Source: Linum tenue
Taxonomy: Eukaryota > Streptophyta > Magnoliopsida > Malpighiales > Linaceae
Length of the DNA: 64,000 nt
Assembly (NCBI GenBank): GCA_946122785.1
Contig: CAMGYJ010000005.1
Location: 38,802,002 to 38,866,001, forward strand
Direction: 5' to 3'
The position numbers were made by a program, and so were the translations under genes. Within the stretch, counting starts at the first letter, position 1. Every line of letters starts with the position of its first letter. Positions 31,784 through 45,640 of this stretch are shown here, in pieces. The notes under the pieces were generated by a model, which searched no databases, had not been told where the DNA came from, and saw only the letters and a list, made by a program, of their open reading frames with translations.

Positions 31784-34700
31784 GATTTAATGTGGCATGA
31801 TATTGAATTATTGCTTGGCTTTATGTCTATGGGGATCATAAATTTTCGCTGTATGAGAAACCACATCACAATAATGCACTCAATGGATTTGGTTACATCA
31901 TGAATTTTGTCCAAAATTCATTGTTTGTTTCATGCATTTAGGGGCAACAAATTAAATTCGTGGGTCCCACAAACTTTTAAGGGTCCAAATTTGTGGACCC
32001 CACCGACTTGAAAGTTCCACCCTTTTAGGTGAGAATTGATCATGGACTTTTGAAATTCATCATTTAAGACCAAACTACCCCTCCTATTTCATTCTCTTCT
32101 CATAGCAATGAGGGCAATAAAGGTAAATTTCATTTCATACATACAAATCTAATAATCAATTGCATCATGAAATCCACGACAAACAATGATATATATATAT
32201 ATTTTTTTTTTTGGTAATAAGATTGGCGTATTAACGCCTAACTCGACAATGATATTTTTCAAGTACATAATGAACCCAAAAGTCTCATATATCCATGGTT
32301 TTACAAAACCAAATTTTACCTAAACTTTCAATTTTCAAATCCACGAAGCAAACAACCGGTAAGTAGTCCCTCCATGTGCTGCTTGCACTCAAATATAATG
32401 TCAACCATTCATTAGTTAACTCAAATGTGTTACATGTCATATATGCTGGCATTGGGATCATCCATTCATTGAGATGAAACTGGTTCAGAGGCTGGCCTCT
32501 ACACCATAGAAAACATGATCTAGAAAGTTAATGAGGGGGGATAAAAACAAAAGAAAGAAAGCTACTTTTGAGCTGAAACATTGAGGAACACATCTGACTG
32601 ATCGATCATCAAACTTCATTTCTTACACCCCCAAAGATGAGGGGAAGGGAGGGCAGGGAATAAAGACACCTCCAAGAATGTAGGCTAAAGGAAAGAAAAG
32701 AGAGCCGACAAGGAATCTAAATAGGATATTGAGACCCCTACTACCTTAGCCACCTTAATTGTCTTCTCCCCATATCTCACGTTGTTGTAGCTAGGGTTAC
32801 ATAAATAGTACTACAATGTATATTAGTAATTTTACACATGGGTTGGTTCTTGTTGCATCCATCCCTTCATTGCAATTTCTCACTCTCCACAGACAGCTTT
32901 CCGAAATCATCGATTGCTTTGCTTATCTCTTGCCACCCTTTGTGCCTTTGTTCTTTGAAAATGAAGAAAAAAAGCTATAAAAGGTTGTGTTACAAGTAAA
33001 ACCATTAACGTTCTCAAAGTTACTGATAAGAAAGAAACCAAACTAAGTTAGATAGAGGAGAATATATGCAAGATTAATTAGTGCATGCATGCGTTATATC
33101 ACATATATCATTATTCTGATCACATTCATTAATATTCCATAGTTACATATATGGATTGTGGAGGGATACCAACTAAGGAATTTTTGTCACTATGCTTTGA
33201 AATTGTTAATTAATCAATTTGGGTTGTTGGAAGAAGGAGAGATTCTTGAGGGGAATATATGGCTAGGATTGATGAGAAGAGCTATATAGTCAGATAAAAG
33301 TCCCCTTAGCTAGCTAGCAGTGATTAGAGTATGAGTATTACATGATGTGATTTGACAGAGTTATGTTCTTTCTGCTAATTTAACATATGAGGACTATTCG
33401 CCAAAACTAAGGTAAATAAAGTAAATTTTATATCATCATCTTTGTTGGGTTAATTACGAATGAGTTAATACATACCATCACGATTTTATTGGTGAGTTAG
33501 TACACATCCTACTAGCAAACCACGATATATAATGTAAGAGAATGATGTAACTTCCAAACTTGCCCAACAACTTGGATTCATTGGTTTTTATATGGTATCA
33601 GTTCTTTTGCATGAGAAGTAACTTGTTTGAACTCCACAACTCTCTCTCAAATTTTAACGGTTGATTTTTACACATATGGTAAAATTCAAAACTCATTCAT
33701 TTGAGAGGACATGTAAGAGAATGATATAAATATTATCTTGGACTTTTCGTTCAATTCAAAGTACCGAGACCAATGAATTCATCATACGAATTGTATTCTT
33801 CCTAATAGCAAATAAAAAATGTGATTTAAATTTGAAATCCTTCAACAAAACTGATATCATTACGATTGAGCCAAGCCGATAATGAGCCAAAATAATATCC
33901 TTTTTCTTCATAATATAAAAACCTGATGAGTTTTTTGTACAGTTTGTGGCAAACTGCAGGCTACAAACTTTGGGTATAAAATCACCATGCACACAAAAGA
34001 GAGATTCCCATTGGGATCGTGCTACCATATAATCTAGCTATGTGTGACTCGTGGGAAGTATCATCCTTTTTGAGAGATATATAGAAGCCAAAATCACCAC
34101 TATCCATTTCTTTTTTATTATTATTATGTCATTTAGCCCATTTCTTTAAAGAGAAAGCAGAAATATATTATTCCATAATAAAAAAGTAGAATTATATATT
34201 TGCAGTTTGGATAATTGCACGGGGGAGTTATTGGAGGAATAAGTTTACGTACGTATTACATATATTCTACATATGATGTCAATGATATTGTTATTCAGCA
34301 TTGATACTTCCACAACCTTTTTCTCCTTTTGCAATATTAATTAATATACTTTTCTAAGATCTCAATATCATATATCTACCTATCAAGTTTAGCCAAAACA
34401 GGAACCTCTGTTGATGCATAAAATTAGCTAGGATATGGAAAAAGTGTGGTTTAATTCCATATATTTATCATTGATGTTATTTTTAATATTGTGTATTATC
34501 AACCGTGCTAGTAAACCCAGGTTGGATCGAGTCAGTTCAACTAGAAATGATCGAATACAGTAACAAATCCGGTCTAAACATGCTAAAATTGAAGCAAATT
34601 GCAAGGTCGATTTGAGCGATTAACTGCCCATTGGTGTTACTCAATTGCCCATTTTTGTTCCACCGCCTTTTATCTAATAGTAAATTTGCAATTCCTTTGT

Positions 34701-36605
34701 TGGGATTCGAACCCAAGTACCTTGATTAAGGAAACATTTCATACCAACTACACAATATTTTCTTGCAATTGTAAGTTATCGGTTAACTTTTGAACCTAAA
34801 CCTCCTTCTAATTCGAGTCGACGACCTATAATTTTTTAACAATAGTGATTTTATATTAGGCCTATTCGTCGGATTATTATTTCTTCGTATCATCTCCGAG
34901 TGAAATTTTGTGAAAACAAACAGAATTTTTTTCAAAAGTACACATTTTTCAAAATAACCAAGTTTTGAAGAAAAGAAAAATTCAATCCAATGCTTCTGTT
35001 GGTTGACTGGTCGTTGACTACACGTACGCCATTGATCAAGGAAACAACACTCAGCTGACACTGCAATTTCTTGCATGTCAACTAAGTTGTATTCAGCCAG
35101 CGGTAATGTTGACTGAAATTACGTATATCACTGACCAAGAAAGCGACAATTCAATGCGTGTAACACTATCACACGACACATTAGCGATATTTAGTTGACA
35201 TGACTATAAATTAATTTGAACGCAATAATAATCTTACACAATGGCGCCATTGCAATTAAAATAGCAACCAAGGGGATTCGAACCCCCGAAACCCCCCCCC
35301 CTCCCCCCAACCTCCCTGCGAATCCACGTGTTCATCAAATATGGGACGAGTACAGATAAAACCCATAAAGATATCGTCAGAAACTAGTTCCACTCTGCGG
35401 CAAATCCCCCTAGTGTATCCCTACATATGATAGCATATGTACAAAGGATTCATAGACCTCGAAACTTCAAATAAATTGTAGATCATAATCATCAGCATCT
35501 TAATGGTTGATATTGCCTTCTAACTATTATAGTGGAGTTATACGAATGTCCTTTCCTGCTGGGCATTGAGTTTCTTTGATGTAGACGAGCGCACAATCGA
35601 AAAAACACCTGGGGAGGCAATAAGCAAACCAAAGGAATAAATATGGCATTATATTTGCTTGCTGCCCTCAGCCTCAATATATAGAGCTGTCGCTGTAATT
35701 ACGAGCTTACCTCACTCTATTGGCTGACTCAGATATCCAACACTACTCCTTGGCCAATCCCATATATAATTATTTTATTATACCAATTTATTTTTCTTCC
35801 CTACTTTGTACACGTAGTGATCAATTCACCACAAGAAAATAATGTATGGATAATTCTGTAACTCCATAATTCCTCATGTTAAAGTTTAACTACCCAATCA
35901 ATGCTTTCATCTCTTTGAAGAAAGAAAAAAGTGAAAATCACCTCTTACTTATAAGAGGAAGAGAACACGTTTCTATTGCAACTAAAGTACTTTGATTTTT
36001 ATGTCCATAAAAAAGATTCGAATTTTAGGTAATACACACCACAAGGTGGAAAACAGAAAATTATATTATCAAGATTATTTTTCCAACAAAATCATAGTTC
36101 TACTAATTAAGGTATGAATCAAACTTCATTGGATAGAGTCTTTCTACGTCATAAAAAAAGATTAGCGAAGAAACATATGCAAAAAAATAAATCAAGACGG
36201 ATGTTAAAGTTGTTGATGATCAATTGAAAGACAAGATTAACCACTTACAGGAACCCCACACTAGATACAAGGGTGTTCACCAAAATTTTATTTTATTTTT
36301 ATCTTTGACTGTATAGTACTACCAATATCTGTGCTTGACGATATAGATCAAGACCTCTACTAAAGTTTATGTTTTCATCAATGAGTTGGAGTTCTCGTAA
36401 CTTCTTATTCCAACGAAATAAAACAAAATGAAAAGAAAGACTATAGTAATAGACATTAGATAAGCAAGAATTTCTACTTACCAACCCATTACCCATGCAA
36501 TGAAAAGATGTGGGTGGGAAATGAAGGGAAGGCCATCATTATAATATTTCCCAAAAATTTGCATGGCTCCAATTTCCACCCTTCCTTCCTTCCCCTGCCT
36601 GCATT
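31784..36605. other. Long AT-rich intergenic region, no gene seen
   Basis: No recognisable protein or RNA gene. GATTCGAACC-type strings at about 34685 and 35276 look like fragments of tRNA-derived repeats, not whole tRNA genes. The last few hundred bases are the presumptive upstream region of the transporter gene. Confidence 0.45.
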
Positions 36606-36637
36606 CCCCCTCCCTCCCTCCCTCCCTCCCTCCCTCC
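36606..36637. repeat. (CCCT)n microsatellite in promoter
   Basis: Seven to eight CCCT units directly upstream of the TATA box of the transporter gene. Pyrimidine-rich tracts near the start site are common in plant promoters. Confidence 0.85.
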
Positions 36638-36642
36638 ACTAG

Positions 36643-36650
36643 TATAAATA
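36643..36650 (+). promoter_or_regulatory. TATA box of the UMAMIT-like gene
   Basis: TATAAATA about 200 bp upstream of the start codon, which predicts transcription starting near 36675-36685 and a 5' leader of about 170 nt. Confidence 0.65.
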
Positions 36651-36852
36651 GGAGTGCTCACTCTTACATTATCCTTAAGGAGAAACACAAGAACCTTTAC
36701 ACTCTTAAAGGCTTTTGAGGCTCTCCTTCCCTTCCTCTTTCTCATTGTTACAACCAAGTACCAAACCTTCCACCCTTCTCAAACAAAAGAGAGCAAAGAA
36801 GCTTTACTACTACATTAACTTCCAAAACAAAAAAAAAAAGAGTAGTTGAGAG

Positions 36853-38711
36853 ATGGAGAAGCTTAGGTGCAGCAAGTTCCTAGAGACCTCGAAGCCATAC
36901 TTTGCAATGATCTCATTGCAGTTTGGTTATGCTGGGATGAACATCATTACCAAGGTCTCCCTCAACCATGGCATGAGCCACTATGTCCTTGTGGTCTATC
37001 GCCACGCTTTCGCCACCGCGGTTATCGCTCCTTTCGCCCTCTTCTTCGAGAGGTTCACATCTCCATAACCCTAACCACGAGTTCCCATGGCTCATGAAGA
37101 AACTAAAAACCATGGGCTTAGCCTTAACTCCTTCTTCCTCTTCTTCTATTGCAGGAAAGGGCAGCCAAAGATCACCTTCTCCATCTTCATGCAGATTTTC
37201 ATCCTTGGCCTTCTTGGGTAATGACACACAACAACAACACGTTGACACTTCTTATTGTGAACAAAATTTACAAAAAAAAAAAAAAAAAAACAGAGGATGT
37301 GTGTCTAATGAAATTCCTCTGTTTTTTTCCCCTTCATATTCACAGACCTGTGATCGACCAAAACTTCTACTATGCTGGGCTCAAGTACACCTCTCCAACA
37401 TTCTCCTGTGCAATGAGCAACATGCTCCCCGCCATGACATTTGTGATGGCCGTCATCTTCCGGTAATTAAGAGCTCTACTCCCTTTGTTCCTTTTTTCCC
37501 CTGTCAACTTGGTTCTCAAAAGAAAAAAAATTTCCTCTGTTTTTTATGGTGGTGCAGAATGGAAAAGCTGGAAGTGAAGAAAGTGAGGACCCAAGCCAAG
37601 CTGGTGGGAACATTAGTCACGGTGGCAGGTGCGATGCTGATGACGTTATACAAAGGTCCGATTGTGGAGATGTTCTGGTCCAAAGCCATGCAGCCTGTTG
37701 GATCTGAACAGGGCGCCACTGCTTCCCATGAAAGCAGCGACAAAGATTGGTTCAAGGGTTCCATTCTCCTCATCCTCGCCACCCTCGCCTGGGCCTTTCT
37801 CTTCGTCTTGCAAGTACGTATAACAAAAAAAACGTAACGCGTTTAGTGTCCCCCAGGTAGATGAAAGGAAGATTAATTTGAAAATATTTTTACAGACCAA
37901 AGCATTGAGGACCTACAAGAACCACCAGCTGTCCCTGACAACGCTGGTGTGCTTCATGGGGACGGTCCAAGCAATTGCAGTCACCTTTGTGATGGAGCAC
38001 AATCCCTCGGCGTGGAAGATTGGATTCGACATGAACCTCCTCGCTGCTGCCTATGCTGTATGTTCCCCGCCACCAAAATTCTCCTTCAGTTTATCTAACA
38101 AAAAATTGTTGTCTAACGGAGTTTGTTTGTGGATATTCAGGGGATTGTGACATCGAGCATTTCGTACTATGTGCAAGGGCTGGTGATCAAGAAGAAAGGA
38201 CCCGTTTTCGCGACGGCTTTCAGCCCCTTGATGATGATCATTGTGGCGATCATGGGATCTTTCATCTTGGCTGAGAAGATCTTCCTTGGAGGGTAAGAAA
38301 CCGAACCCTAAGATACCCATAAATTGTCATATATATTTGAGTGGGTTACTGACGAAATTGGTTCATGACATGGTATGCAGAATCGTGGGATCGGTGCTGA
38401 TAGTGATAGGACTGTACGCGGTGCTGTGGGGGAAGCAGAAGGAGAAGATGAGCATGGACGACGACGAGATTCTTGACCCGGTGAAGGGATCGTCGGCGGC
38501 GGTTAATTATGGGAATGGGAGCTCGGTAGTGGTGGTGGCAGCCATTAATGGAGATGTTGAAGCAAACAAGGTGGTGGATGATGTGCAGAAATTAGAAAGC
38601 GACAACGACAACAACGGCAAGCACGTTACTATGATTGCACCCATTAGCATGCCTCTGGCTGATGAAGTTCCGCTTGAGAAGCTGAACCAAGAGACCGACG
38701 GCAGAGCTTAG
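36853..38711 (+). CDS. UMAMIT9: WAT1-related / UMAMIT-family membrane transporter
   Basis: Seven exons: 36853-37052, 37155-37217, 37346-37462, 37558-37813, 37896-38057, 38141-38292 and 38381-38711. All have GT-AG introns and the frame stays open, giving 426 residues. This is the nodulin MtN21/EamA family: ten predicted membrane helices in two EamA repeats. Family signatures are SLQFGYAGMNIITK near residue 20, VVYRHAFATAVIAP, PVIDQNFYYAGLKYTSPTF, SNMLPAMTFVMA, LSLTTLVCFMGT, SISYYVQGLV and FSPLMMIIVAIMGS. The soluble tail of about 75 residues after LYAVLWGKQKEK is family-variable. Closest remembered relative: Arabidopsis At5g07050 (UMAMIT9), about 400 residues. The family exports amino acids, or in WAT1 auxin, across plasma or vacuolar membranes. 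The substrate of this protein cannot be read from sequence. The gene looks intact. Confidence 0.9.
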
Positions 38712-40845
38712 GAGCATGGGGGAAAAAGATATAAAAAAAAAAACAATTTCTCAAAAGAGAGAAAAAAGAAGAGAAATATGAGACTTAAAATTTTAGTAAT
38801 GCATGGAAAATGGGCCTTTTTCTCTGTTCTTCTTTTTTTGTCACATCCTCCCCAACATTTTGTTGTGAGCTCTTTTGTTTGTTTTGCATTTTGAAAGAAT
38901 TGACATAAACTATGCTGCTTTTGATATGCAATTTCTTTTCTTTACTTTTTTTTTCTTCTTTTTCTTACTCTTCCCTTTGTGCTATATGTACTACTCCGAT
39001 GTATCATGTAAGGCCAAGTTTGGTTAATGGATGGTAAATGATAGAGAGAAGTCCCAACTTATCTTGTTATGCAATTCTTGTCTCATAAACGGTATTTGTA
39101 TGGTAATTTATAAATAACGAAAATGCAATAAGGAATCGAACCTAGATTAAAAAATCAAATATTTTACACTGTTCAACTAATTTCTCCGTAATAACTTTAT
39201 CTGTTTCAATGATCGTTGGCTTTTCACCGTGAAATCTCTTCCACAAAGTTTACTACTACACTTGTCATATATGGTGGTGACTTCTTTTTGGCAATTAATT
39301 TTGGGGGACAGAATAAGTTGGATAGTAAGTGTGAGAATCCCACAAATGGGATATGATGCTTCCCAATTAGTACCAACCTACTGATCTTACATGAGAAAGT
39401 CACTGTGGAGAAGAAGGCTTGTGTTGTCTTTTCTCCCCTATTGATTTATACCAAAGTGAGATCCAAATTGGAAATCCATTAGCAATGAGGAGGAACAATA
39501 TTACAAGAAACTGTAAACATGATCTTTTTTGCGTTTTTATTATTTCTGTAAAATTTATTTTATTGGGATAGAATCTAGTTGTGGGAGAAATGATGGGAGG
39601 TGGGTTGATTCGTATTGCCTGCTGTCTGCTGACACGAATATTCACTGTCTCTTTTTCTTCTTCTCCCATGGTTCGGAGATTCTCCCTGGAAAAACAAAAT
39701 CAATAAATAAAATAAAGGGTCGAGGGGCATTATATTTTATAATAACTACGAATAATAAGCACACGTTTGTAGAATTTACAAATCTTTGGCTAGTGGCTAC
39801 TATATTGTCCAATTGTTTGTTGATGTCACATGCTAGAAAATTCTCATCCACTCCTAGAAAATTGTAGGGAGTGTCGTAATATTTGAGACGGAAAAGATGG
39901 AGTTTTTGTATCTCTCTTCTAGTGTCGCTTGGTTTAATATGCAATGGAAAAAATTTCACATTTATAGATTTTTTTTCTAGCTTGGCTAGTCAAGTTGAAT
40001 ATTAGTACTAATTATTCGTGATAAGTTGAGGAGTTGGGGAAGATCGTAAACCCGAGTTTTGTGTTATGCAATTTAGATGAAGGTTCGAGGGACCATCTCT
40101 TCTTCAACTATGGAAAGTTTTGTTTTCTGATTTTATCGGTTTGAGCGGTAAAACAATCTCACCAAGAAATTTTTATTAAAAAAATAAACAAGTTCAAATT
40201 GATGTAGATAAGCAAGCAAGTCATAAATTCTCATTTTCTATGCTAATTCGTTAACGCTCAAGATTTGATTAATGGAAACATGAAGAATCTAGTATGGCAG
40301 CGCGAAGTGAAATCATAAGGCGAGATTCCCAAATCAATTGGGAAATCCATTACTTATAAGTTATTTTTTATATATAATTTCGGATATATTACAAGTCAAC
40401 TTGCGATGAAGAAATTATTATTATTATATGTAAATATCAGAAACCACCGGATAAAGGACATGTTTTTTTTATACATCATTCTGTAGACGTAATGTATGAT
40501 TAATTAATTATTATGATTAAGCACTAGGTAAGTTGTCAGCCTACCCTCCACTATCGCTACCAAATCGTCCATTAATTTAGAGAACAGAAGAGATTCATAA
40601 CATGGCCTCTCAGTAATCTGGGAGTGGAAGTGGATAGAAAGAAGGAAAGGATTTTAATTTAAGTAGAAAGGGGAAAATGAAGTAATGACCCATCTGAATT
40701 CTGAGGTTAATTTAATAAGACTTATGATACGCATGAAACATTATTATAGATTGTTTGTGATGAACCTGGTAATGTGTACCATAACTTGAGCAGAGATTTG
40801 GAGGGCACTCAAGGGCCTTGGGATATTATGGGAAACAGGGCATCG
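38712..40845. other. 3' flank of transporter gene and intergenic DNA
   Basis: The A- and T-rich sequence after the stop probably includes the 3' untranslated region. No further gene recognised. Confidence 0.5.
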
Positions 40846-41100
40846 CCGAGTGGAATTGCAACGGGACTCCATGACGCCGATCACATTGCTCCAAGATACC
40901 GGCCGTCATAGCCATGAGCATCCCAGACTTACTTTGGCCTTTCAAGCTTTGTTGCACCGGGATTGAGAAGTCAGACTCACCTATATTAATAGAGAGGCCA
41001 ATTTCCTGGTTGACTGTTTAGCTCACAAGGGACACTCTTTGTCTCCTGATTATCCTTATATTGTTATTTCTCATTTCGGTGCTTCTGTTAGAACCTGTTT
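40846..41100 (+). pseudogene. LINE RNase H fragment, plus strand
   Basis: A decayed frame includes LTLAFQALLHRD, a stop, then TYINREANFLVDCLAHKGHS, which matches the C-terminal RNase H segment (xREANxxADxLA) of plant L1-like ORF2. The preceding frame contains shifts. No complete domain. Confidence 0.6.
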
Positions 41101-41249
41101 GACTCTGTTGACAGTTTTACTGCTCGTTCGATATATGAATAAGAGGTACTGGTGCTCTGCACCCGTTTTTCACCAAAAACATTGTTTCTGTTGTGTCTTG
41201 TCAAAAATCCGACTGAGTTAACAAAAATGAAATCATTTGAAATGCAATT

Positions 41250-41530
41250 TTTTTTAATAAAATTGGTGCAAAGCACCTCTATCTACTCAATTCAGGGAGG
41301 GATCCTCCCACACGATGATACAAAGATCAATGTTGAACATTCAGGTCTATAAGGATAATAGAATGAGTGCCAAAAGACATGGTACGCCTTTCATGCACTA
41401 AACAGTCAGCAAGAAAGTTAGCTTCACTGTAAACATGTGAAATAGACAATTCCCGATTTCGAGTTACCAATAACAGGAAAGAGTGGATTAAGTTTGCATG
41501 CTAGTTGTCCACCAATTTTGTGACCGTGCG
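41250..41530 (-). pseudogene. LINE RNase H fragment, minus strand
   Basis: Read on the minus strand it encodes SISHVYSEANFLADCLVHER, then a stop, then LINE-like 3' sequence and an A-rich stretch at 41246-41262. It faces the fragment at 40846-41100, so two LINE 3' ends lie tail to tail. Confidence 0.6.
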
Positions 41531-41796
41531 AAACTAGGATCGTACCAATAATAAAATTTGTCTGAAGTGTGACTTTGTTGTGCCCAGAATATAAAAAAAA
41601 AATGCGAAAATTTAAGCATGAGGGTCACAGACTCACAGCCTTTACTAGCTAATAGTTATTTTCTTCTTATACTTATTATTTTTTATAGATAAAGTTTTTA
41701 TTATACCCCACTATGGAATTTGTGGTTAATTACATAATTTTGCTATTAACTATATCATTCATGATGATCTGCCTGGATAGGTTCTCTATCATTTGT

Positions 41797-44700
41797 TTTT
41801 TTTTTCTTTTGCCCGAGAAATGTCAAGAACATAGTTAGAAAGAACCAACTACCCACAATCCCTTCCCATCCCAATTACAAGCCAACCAACAAAGTCAAAA
41901 GAAACTAACTCTAACAAGGACAGCAGCAGGGCTTTACGTGCCACTCTATGAGCAGTCCAGTTGACAGTCCGCGGTACTGCCCTAAATTCTATACAAAGAG
42001 AACAAGACTCAAGAAGATAACAACAATCGCGAAGAATGGGGCCACCAATCGAATCCTCCACCAATCGAAGCTTGAGCTGACGGATGACCACTTCTGCATC
42101 GCCTTCGATGATAACCGGAGACAAACTTCTAGAAGTTGCAAGAGATATTGCATCCCTGGCTGCAAGGAGTTCTGCAAGATAAGGATCCGAGATACCATAA
42201 TGTTGCGCACCCACGGCAAGAAGCACATGCCCATCCGAGCCGCGGACAACCAGGCCAGACGAGGAGCCAGCACTTTGGAGAGCAGCATCAAAGTTAATAT
42301 TCAAAAAGTCTTGAGGCGGGCAATCCCAAAGAAGAGGTCTAGCAGAGACAGGAGCACGAGGAAGGGGAGACAGGTCAGGCTGGGCAGAGAGAACCTCACG
42401 GATTTGAAAAGAGAATTGGCGGGCTACCGAACGGACATGAGGCTGGGTATTTTCAAATACCACTTTATTTCTTGATTTCCATATTCTCCACAGGATGCAC
42501 ACTATCTGGAGAATATGGGTTTGGGACTGCTCATCTAGCATAATTTGACGCCACCACAAACTAAAATTTCTTCTTGGGGCCGAGTTCAGTAAATCACTTA
42601 ATCCCACAGAATACCAAAGTTGGATGCAAGGGGGCAACGAAAAAGCGAATGTTCTATACTTTCTTGGAACCTCCAACAAACAGGGCAACGACTTAGACAG
42701 TTAACCCCGCGGGATTTGAGAGCCACTGTTGTAGGGAAGACCACTTTGAGACATTGCCAGATGAAGAATCTGAGTTTTGGAGGAGTCTCGATGACCCACG
42801 TCTTTTTACAAATGGGAGTATCAATAATATGTGCAAATGATTTTCTATTTGGAATCAATATACCTTCTAAAGCCAAGTGATATCCTGTCTTGACTGAATA
42901 TTTACCATTTTTTGTGAAATGCCATACTCTGGTATCTGGTTGAGCATTCCGCGGAAGAGCCATCTTACAAATAAGGTCAACTGATTGGGCATCAAAACAA
43001 TAGTGGAGGCGCGGCACATGCCATTCCCCTATACCCTCTCTTATAAAAAAAGGACACTTGCGGAGCAGAATTAATGTTACCCAACCTAATTATAGGGCTT
43101 TCTGGCTTTAGAGCTGGGATCCATAGGTCATAGAAAGCATTGATATCATGGCCATATCCTACTTGCCAACGTAATCCTTGAAGGAGAAGCTCTCGCCCAT
43201 AAAGTAGACTTCGCCATCCCCATGATGGGTTGGACCCCACCCGAGCCTCTAGAATGGATGAAGAGCTAAAGTAGCGGCATTTATAGATCTGGCCTAACAG
43301 AGATTCTGGATTAGTCCAAATACGCCAACATTGTTTTGCCAAGAGCGCTTGATTAAACGCCTGAAAGTCCCTAAATCCCAAACCGCCATGGAATTTACTT
43401 TGAGCTATTCCCCTCCATGAGACCCAATGAATAGGGTGTTCATAATTTGCAGAGGAGCCCCACCAAAACCTGGCTACTTGTCCGTTCAGTCGACGACAGG
43501 TTTCTTTAGGAAATTTAAAACATGACATACCATGGACAGGTAAGTTAGTCGCAGATGTTCTTATAAGCGTATCCTTGGCTGCTTTGGATAGATCCCTTTG
43601 CTTCCAAGCATCAAGTTTCTAGCGGAACTTCTCCTCAATGAATAGAAAAGCATCTCTCTTAGACCTTCCTAAGACGGAAGGTAACCCAAGGTATGAGTCT
43701 TGTTCTCCGATACCACCAACCCCCAGTTGTGTTCCCATTGATTGTGCAGCATCCAGAAGGGTATTCCGACTGAACATTACTGCAGATTTGGCCAGATTGA
43801 CCCTTTGTCCACTGATCCCTTCATACACTTGCAGAAGAGAAAGCATAGTTGTACATGAAGAAGACGAGGCTTCGAGGAACAAAAAGGAGTCATCTGCAAG
43901 GAAAAGATGGGAAACCATCGGGCATGAAGGTCGGATTCGCACTCCTTCCAAGAAGCCCATAGACACGGCCTGACTCAACAAGCCAGAGAATCCTTTGGAG
44001 CATATAACGAAAAGCAGAGGGGAGAGAGGATCCCCTGTCTGAGTCCTCTAGAAGGCCGAAAGTACTCGGTTGGGTTATCGCTAATGATTATAGAATATGA
44101 GACCGTAGTAACACATTCCTTAATCCAAGCTATAAATTTGGGGTGAAACCCTAATTCCTTCATCATTTTAAACATAAAAGGCCATTCTATGCGGTCATAT
44201 GCTTTCTCCATATCCAATTTCAGGGCCATCCACGTCTTTTGACCTGCAGGCATGGTTTTCAGGTGATGAGTGATTTCATGACTGACCAAGATATTATCAG
44301 TAATCTGACGCCCCTTGATGAACCCGTTTTGGGACCCAGAGATTAGTCGGAGCAAAACCAGACCAAGCCTATTAGCCAGGATTTTTTAGATTATTTTGTA
44401 ACAGACTTGGCACAAGCTAATAGGACGTAGGTGCTTCATGGTTCGCACCTCCGCTACTTTAGGTACAAGGGATATCCACGTACGATTGAAAATTCTTAGG
44501 AGGTGCACAGAATGAAAGAAAGCAAGTACTGCTTGGATGATATCAGGACCAACTATGTCCCAGTATGCTTGAAAGAAGCCAGCAGTGAAACCATCCGGTC
44601 CGGGCGCTTGAGTTTTTCCCATACTAAAGACCACCTTCCTAATCTCTTTCGGTGTGACCGGTGCAATCAATCCCAAATTTTGATCCTCATTAACCATACC

Positions 44701-45057
44701 AGGAAAAGGTAAATTAGACAGGCTAATCCCCTCCAAGCTGTGGCTTTGGAATAGGTCTTTATAATAACTCACTGCAATATCGCATTTTCCTCCCTCTGTC
44801 GTGGTCCATCTTCCCATACTATCCTCCAAACCCCATATAAAATTCTTTTGGCGTCTTATTGAAGTAATGAGATGAAAATACCCGGTATTTTTGTCCCCTC
44901 CCTTTAACCTATTGATCCTTGATTTTTGGCGCCAGTACAACTCCTCCCGCTCATATTGGACCCCCAATCTAAACTCAAGCTCTCGAATTATTGTCCAATC
45001 AACAAATTGTGCATTTCGTGCTATGTTCAACGCATGACTAAGATCTTTAATTATCCG

Positions 45058-45058
<1 letters not shown>
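41797..45058 (-). mobile_element. 5'-truncated L1-type LINE, ORF2 broken by frameshifts
   Basis: On the minus strand, in order: linker and start of reverse transcriptase (45030-44386, with QAPGPDGFTAGFFQAYW and LRPISLC); palm A (44355-43975, LDMEKAYDRIEW and SRGLRQG); the catalytic loop (43981-43619, with LADDSFLF where FADD is usual); thumb region (43528-42992, GGLGFRDFQAFNQALLAKQ); zf-RVT (43017-42598, CPVCWRFQESIEHSLFRC); RNase H (42688-41849, INFDAA, IIEGDAEVV). Six frames must be joined, with stops between them, so it is dead. The endonuclease and ORF1 are missing. The 5' break lies at a CA/TA microsatellite. A minus-strand poly-A tract at about 41797-41810 marks the 3' end. Confidence 0.85.

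Positions 45059-45126
<68 letters not shown>
45059..45126. repeat. (CA)n(TA)n compound microsatellite
   Basis: About 17 CA units followed by about 16 TA units, exactly at the 5' truncation point of the LINE. Confidence 0.95.
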
Positions 45127-45127
<1 letters not shown>

Positions 45128-45204
45128 TGATGACTGGTGTACGTCAGGTGTATACTATACGTCAGGTGATCTAGCCGTTAGATGTGGTTAGATGAGCTCC
45201 GGCC

Positions 45205-45640
45205 ATATATATATAGTGACTACTTCGGTGCACTCACAAAAATGAGTGTGTTTAATGCACCCAACTAAAAAACTACGCTTAAGGTGTCTGATTTTGAATT
45301 TTAATTTGTAGAATTAGTATAATATGATGATATAACATATGATAACAACTAATTAGCGGATTACCCTAAGCCATAGACCTCAAATTTTGAGTTCTATCCC
45401 TAAACCCCAAATTGTAAACCCTAACCCTAACCCTAAATCTCTAAACTCTAAATCCTTCAAATTAAAGTAAATCTTCAATAGTTTTTGTGCAAATTCATGT
45501 GCGTTATTGTTCATCACATCATAAGTGATGACTGACATCATTTTGACATAAATTGCATGTTTATAATGACAATTATGAAACGGATACACTGAATGCATCC
45601 AAAAAAATGAGTGCACCAAAGACGCCACCATATATATAAT
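45205..45640. mobile_element. MITE-like element with telomere-like repeats inside
   Basis: Ends GTGACTACTTCGGTGCACTCA and TGAGTGCACCAAAGACGCCAC form an imperfect inverted repeat next to TATATA on both sides. 45411-45440 contains AACCCTAACCCTAACCCTAAA, like plant telomere repeat CCCTAAA with a short unit. A motif shared with the MITE at 17450 lies just outside (45168-45200). No ORF. Confidence 0.5.

Noticed and set aside
35270..35300. tRNA gene suggested by GGGGATTCGAACCCCC
   Set aside because: Only the T-loop-like part is present; no acceptor stem, D arm or anticodon arm could be folded around it.
45411..45440. Ancient chromosome-end fusion (interstitial telomere)
   Set aside because: Only about three short CCCTAA units inside a MITE-like element, far too few and in the wrong context.
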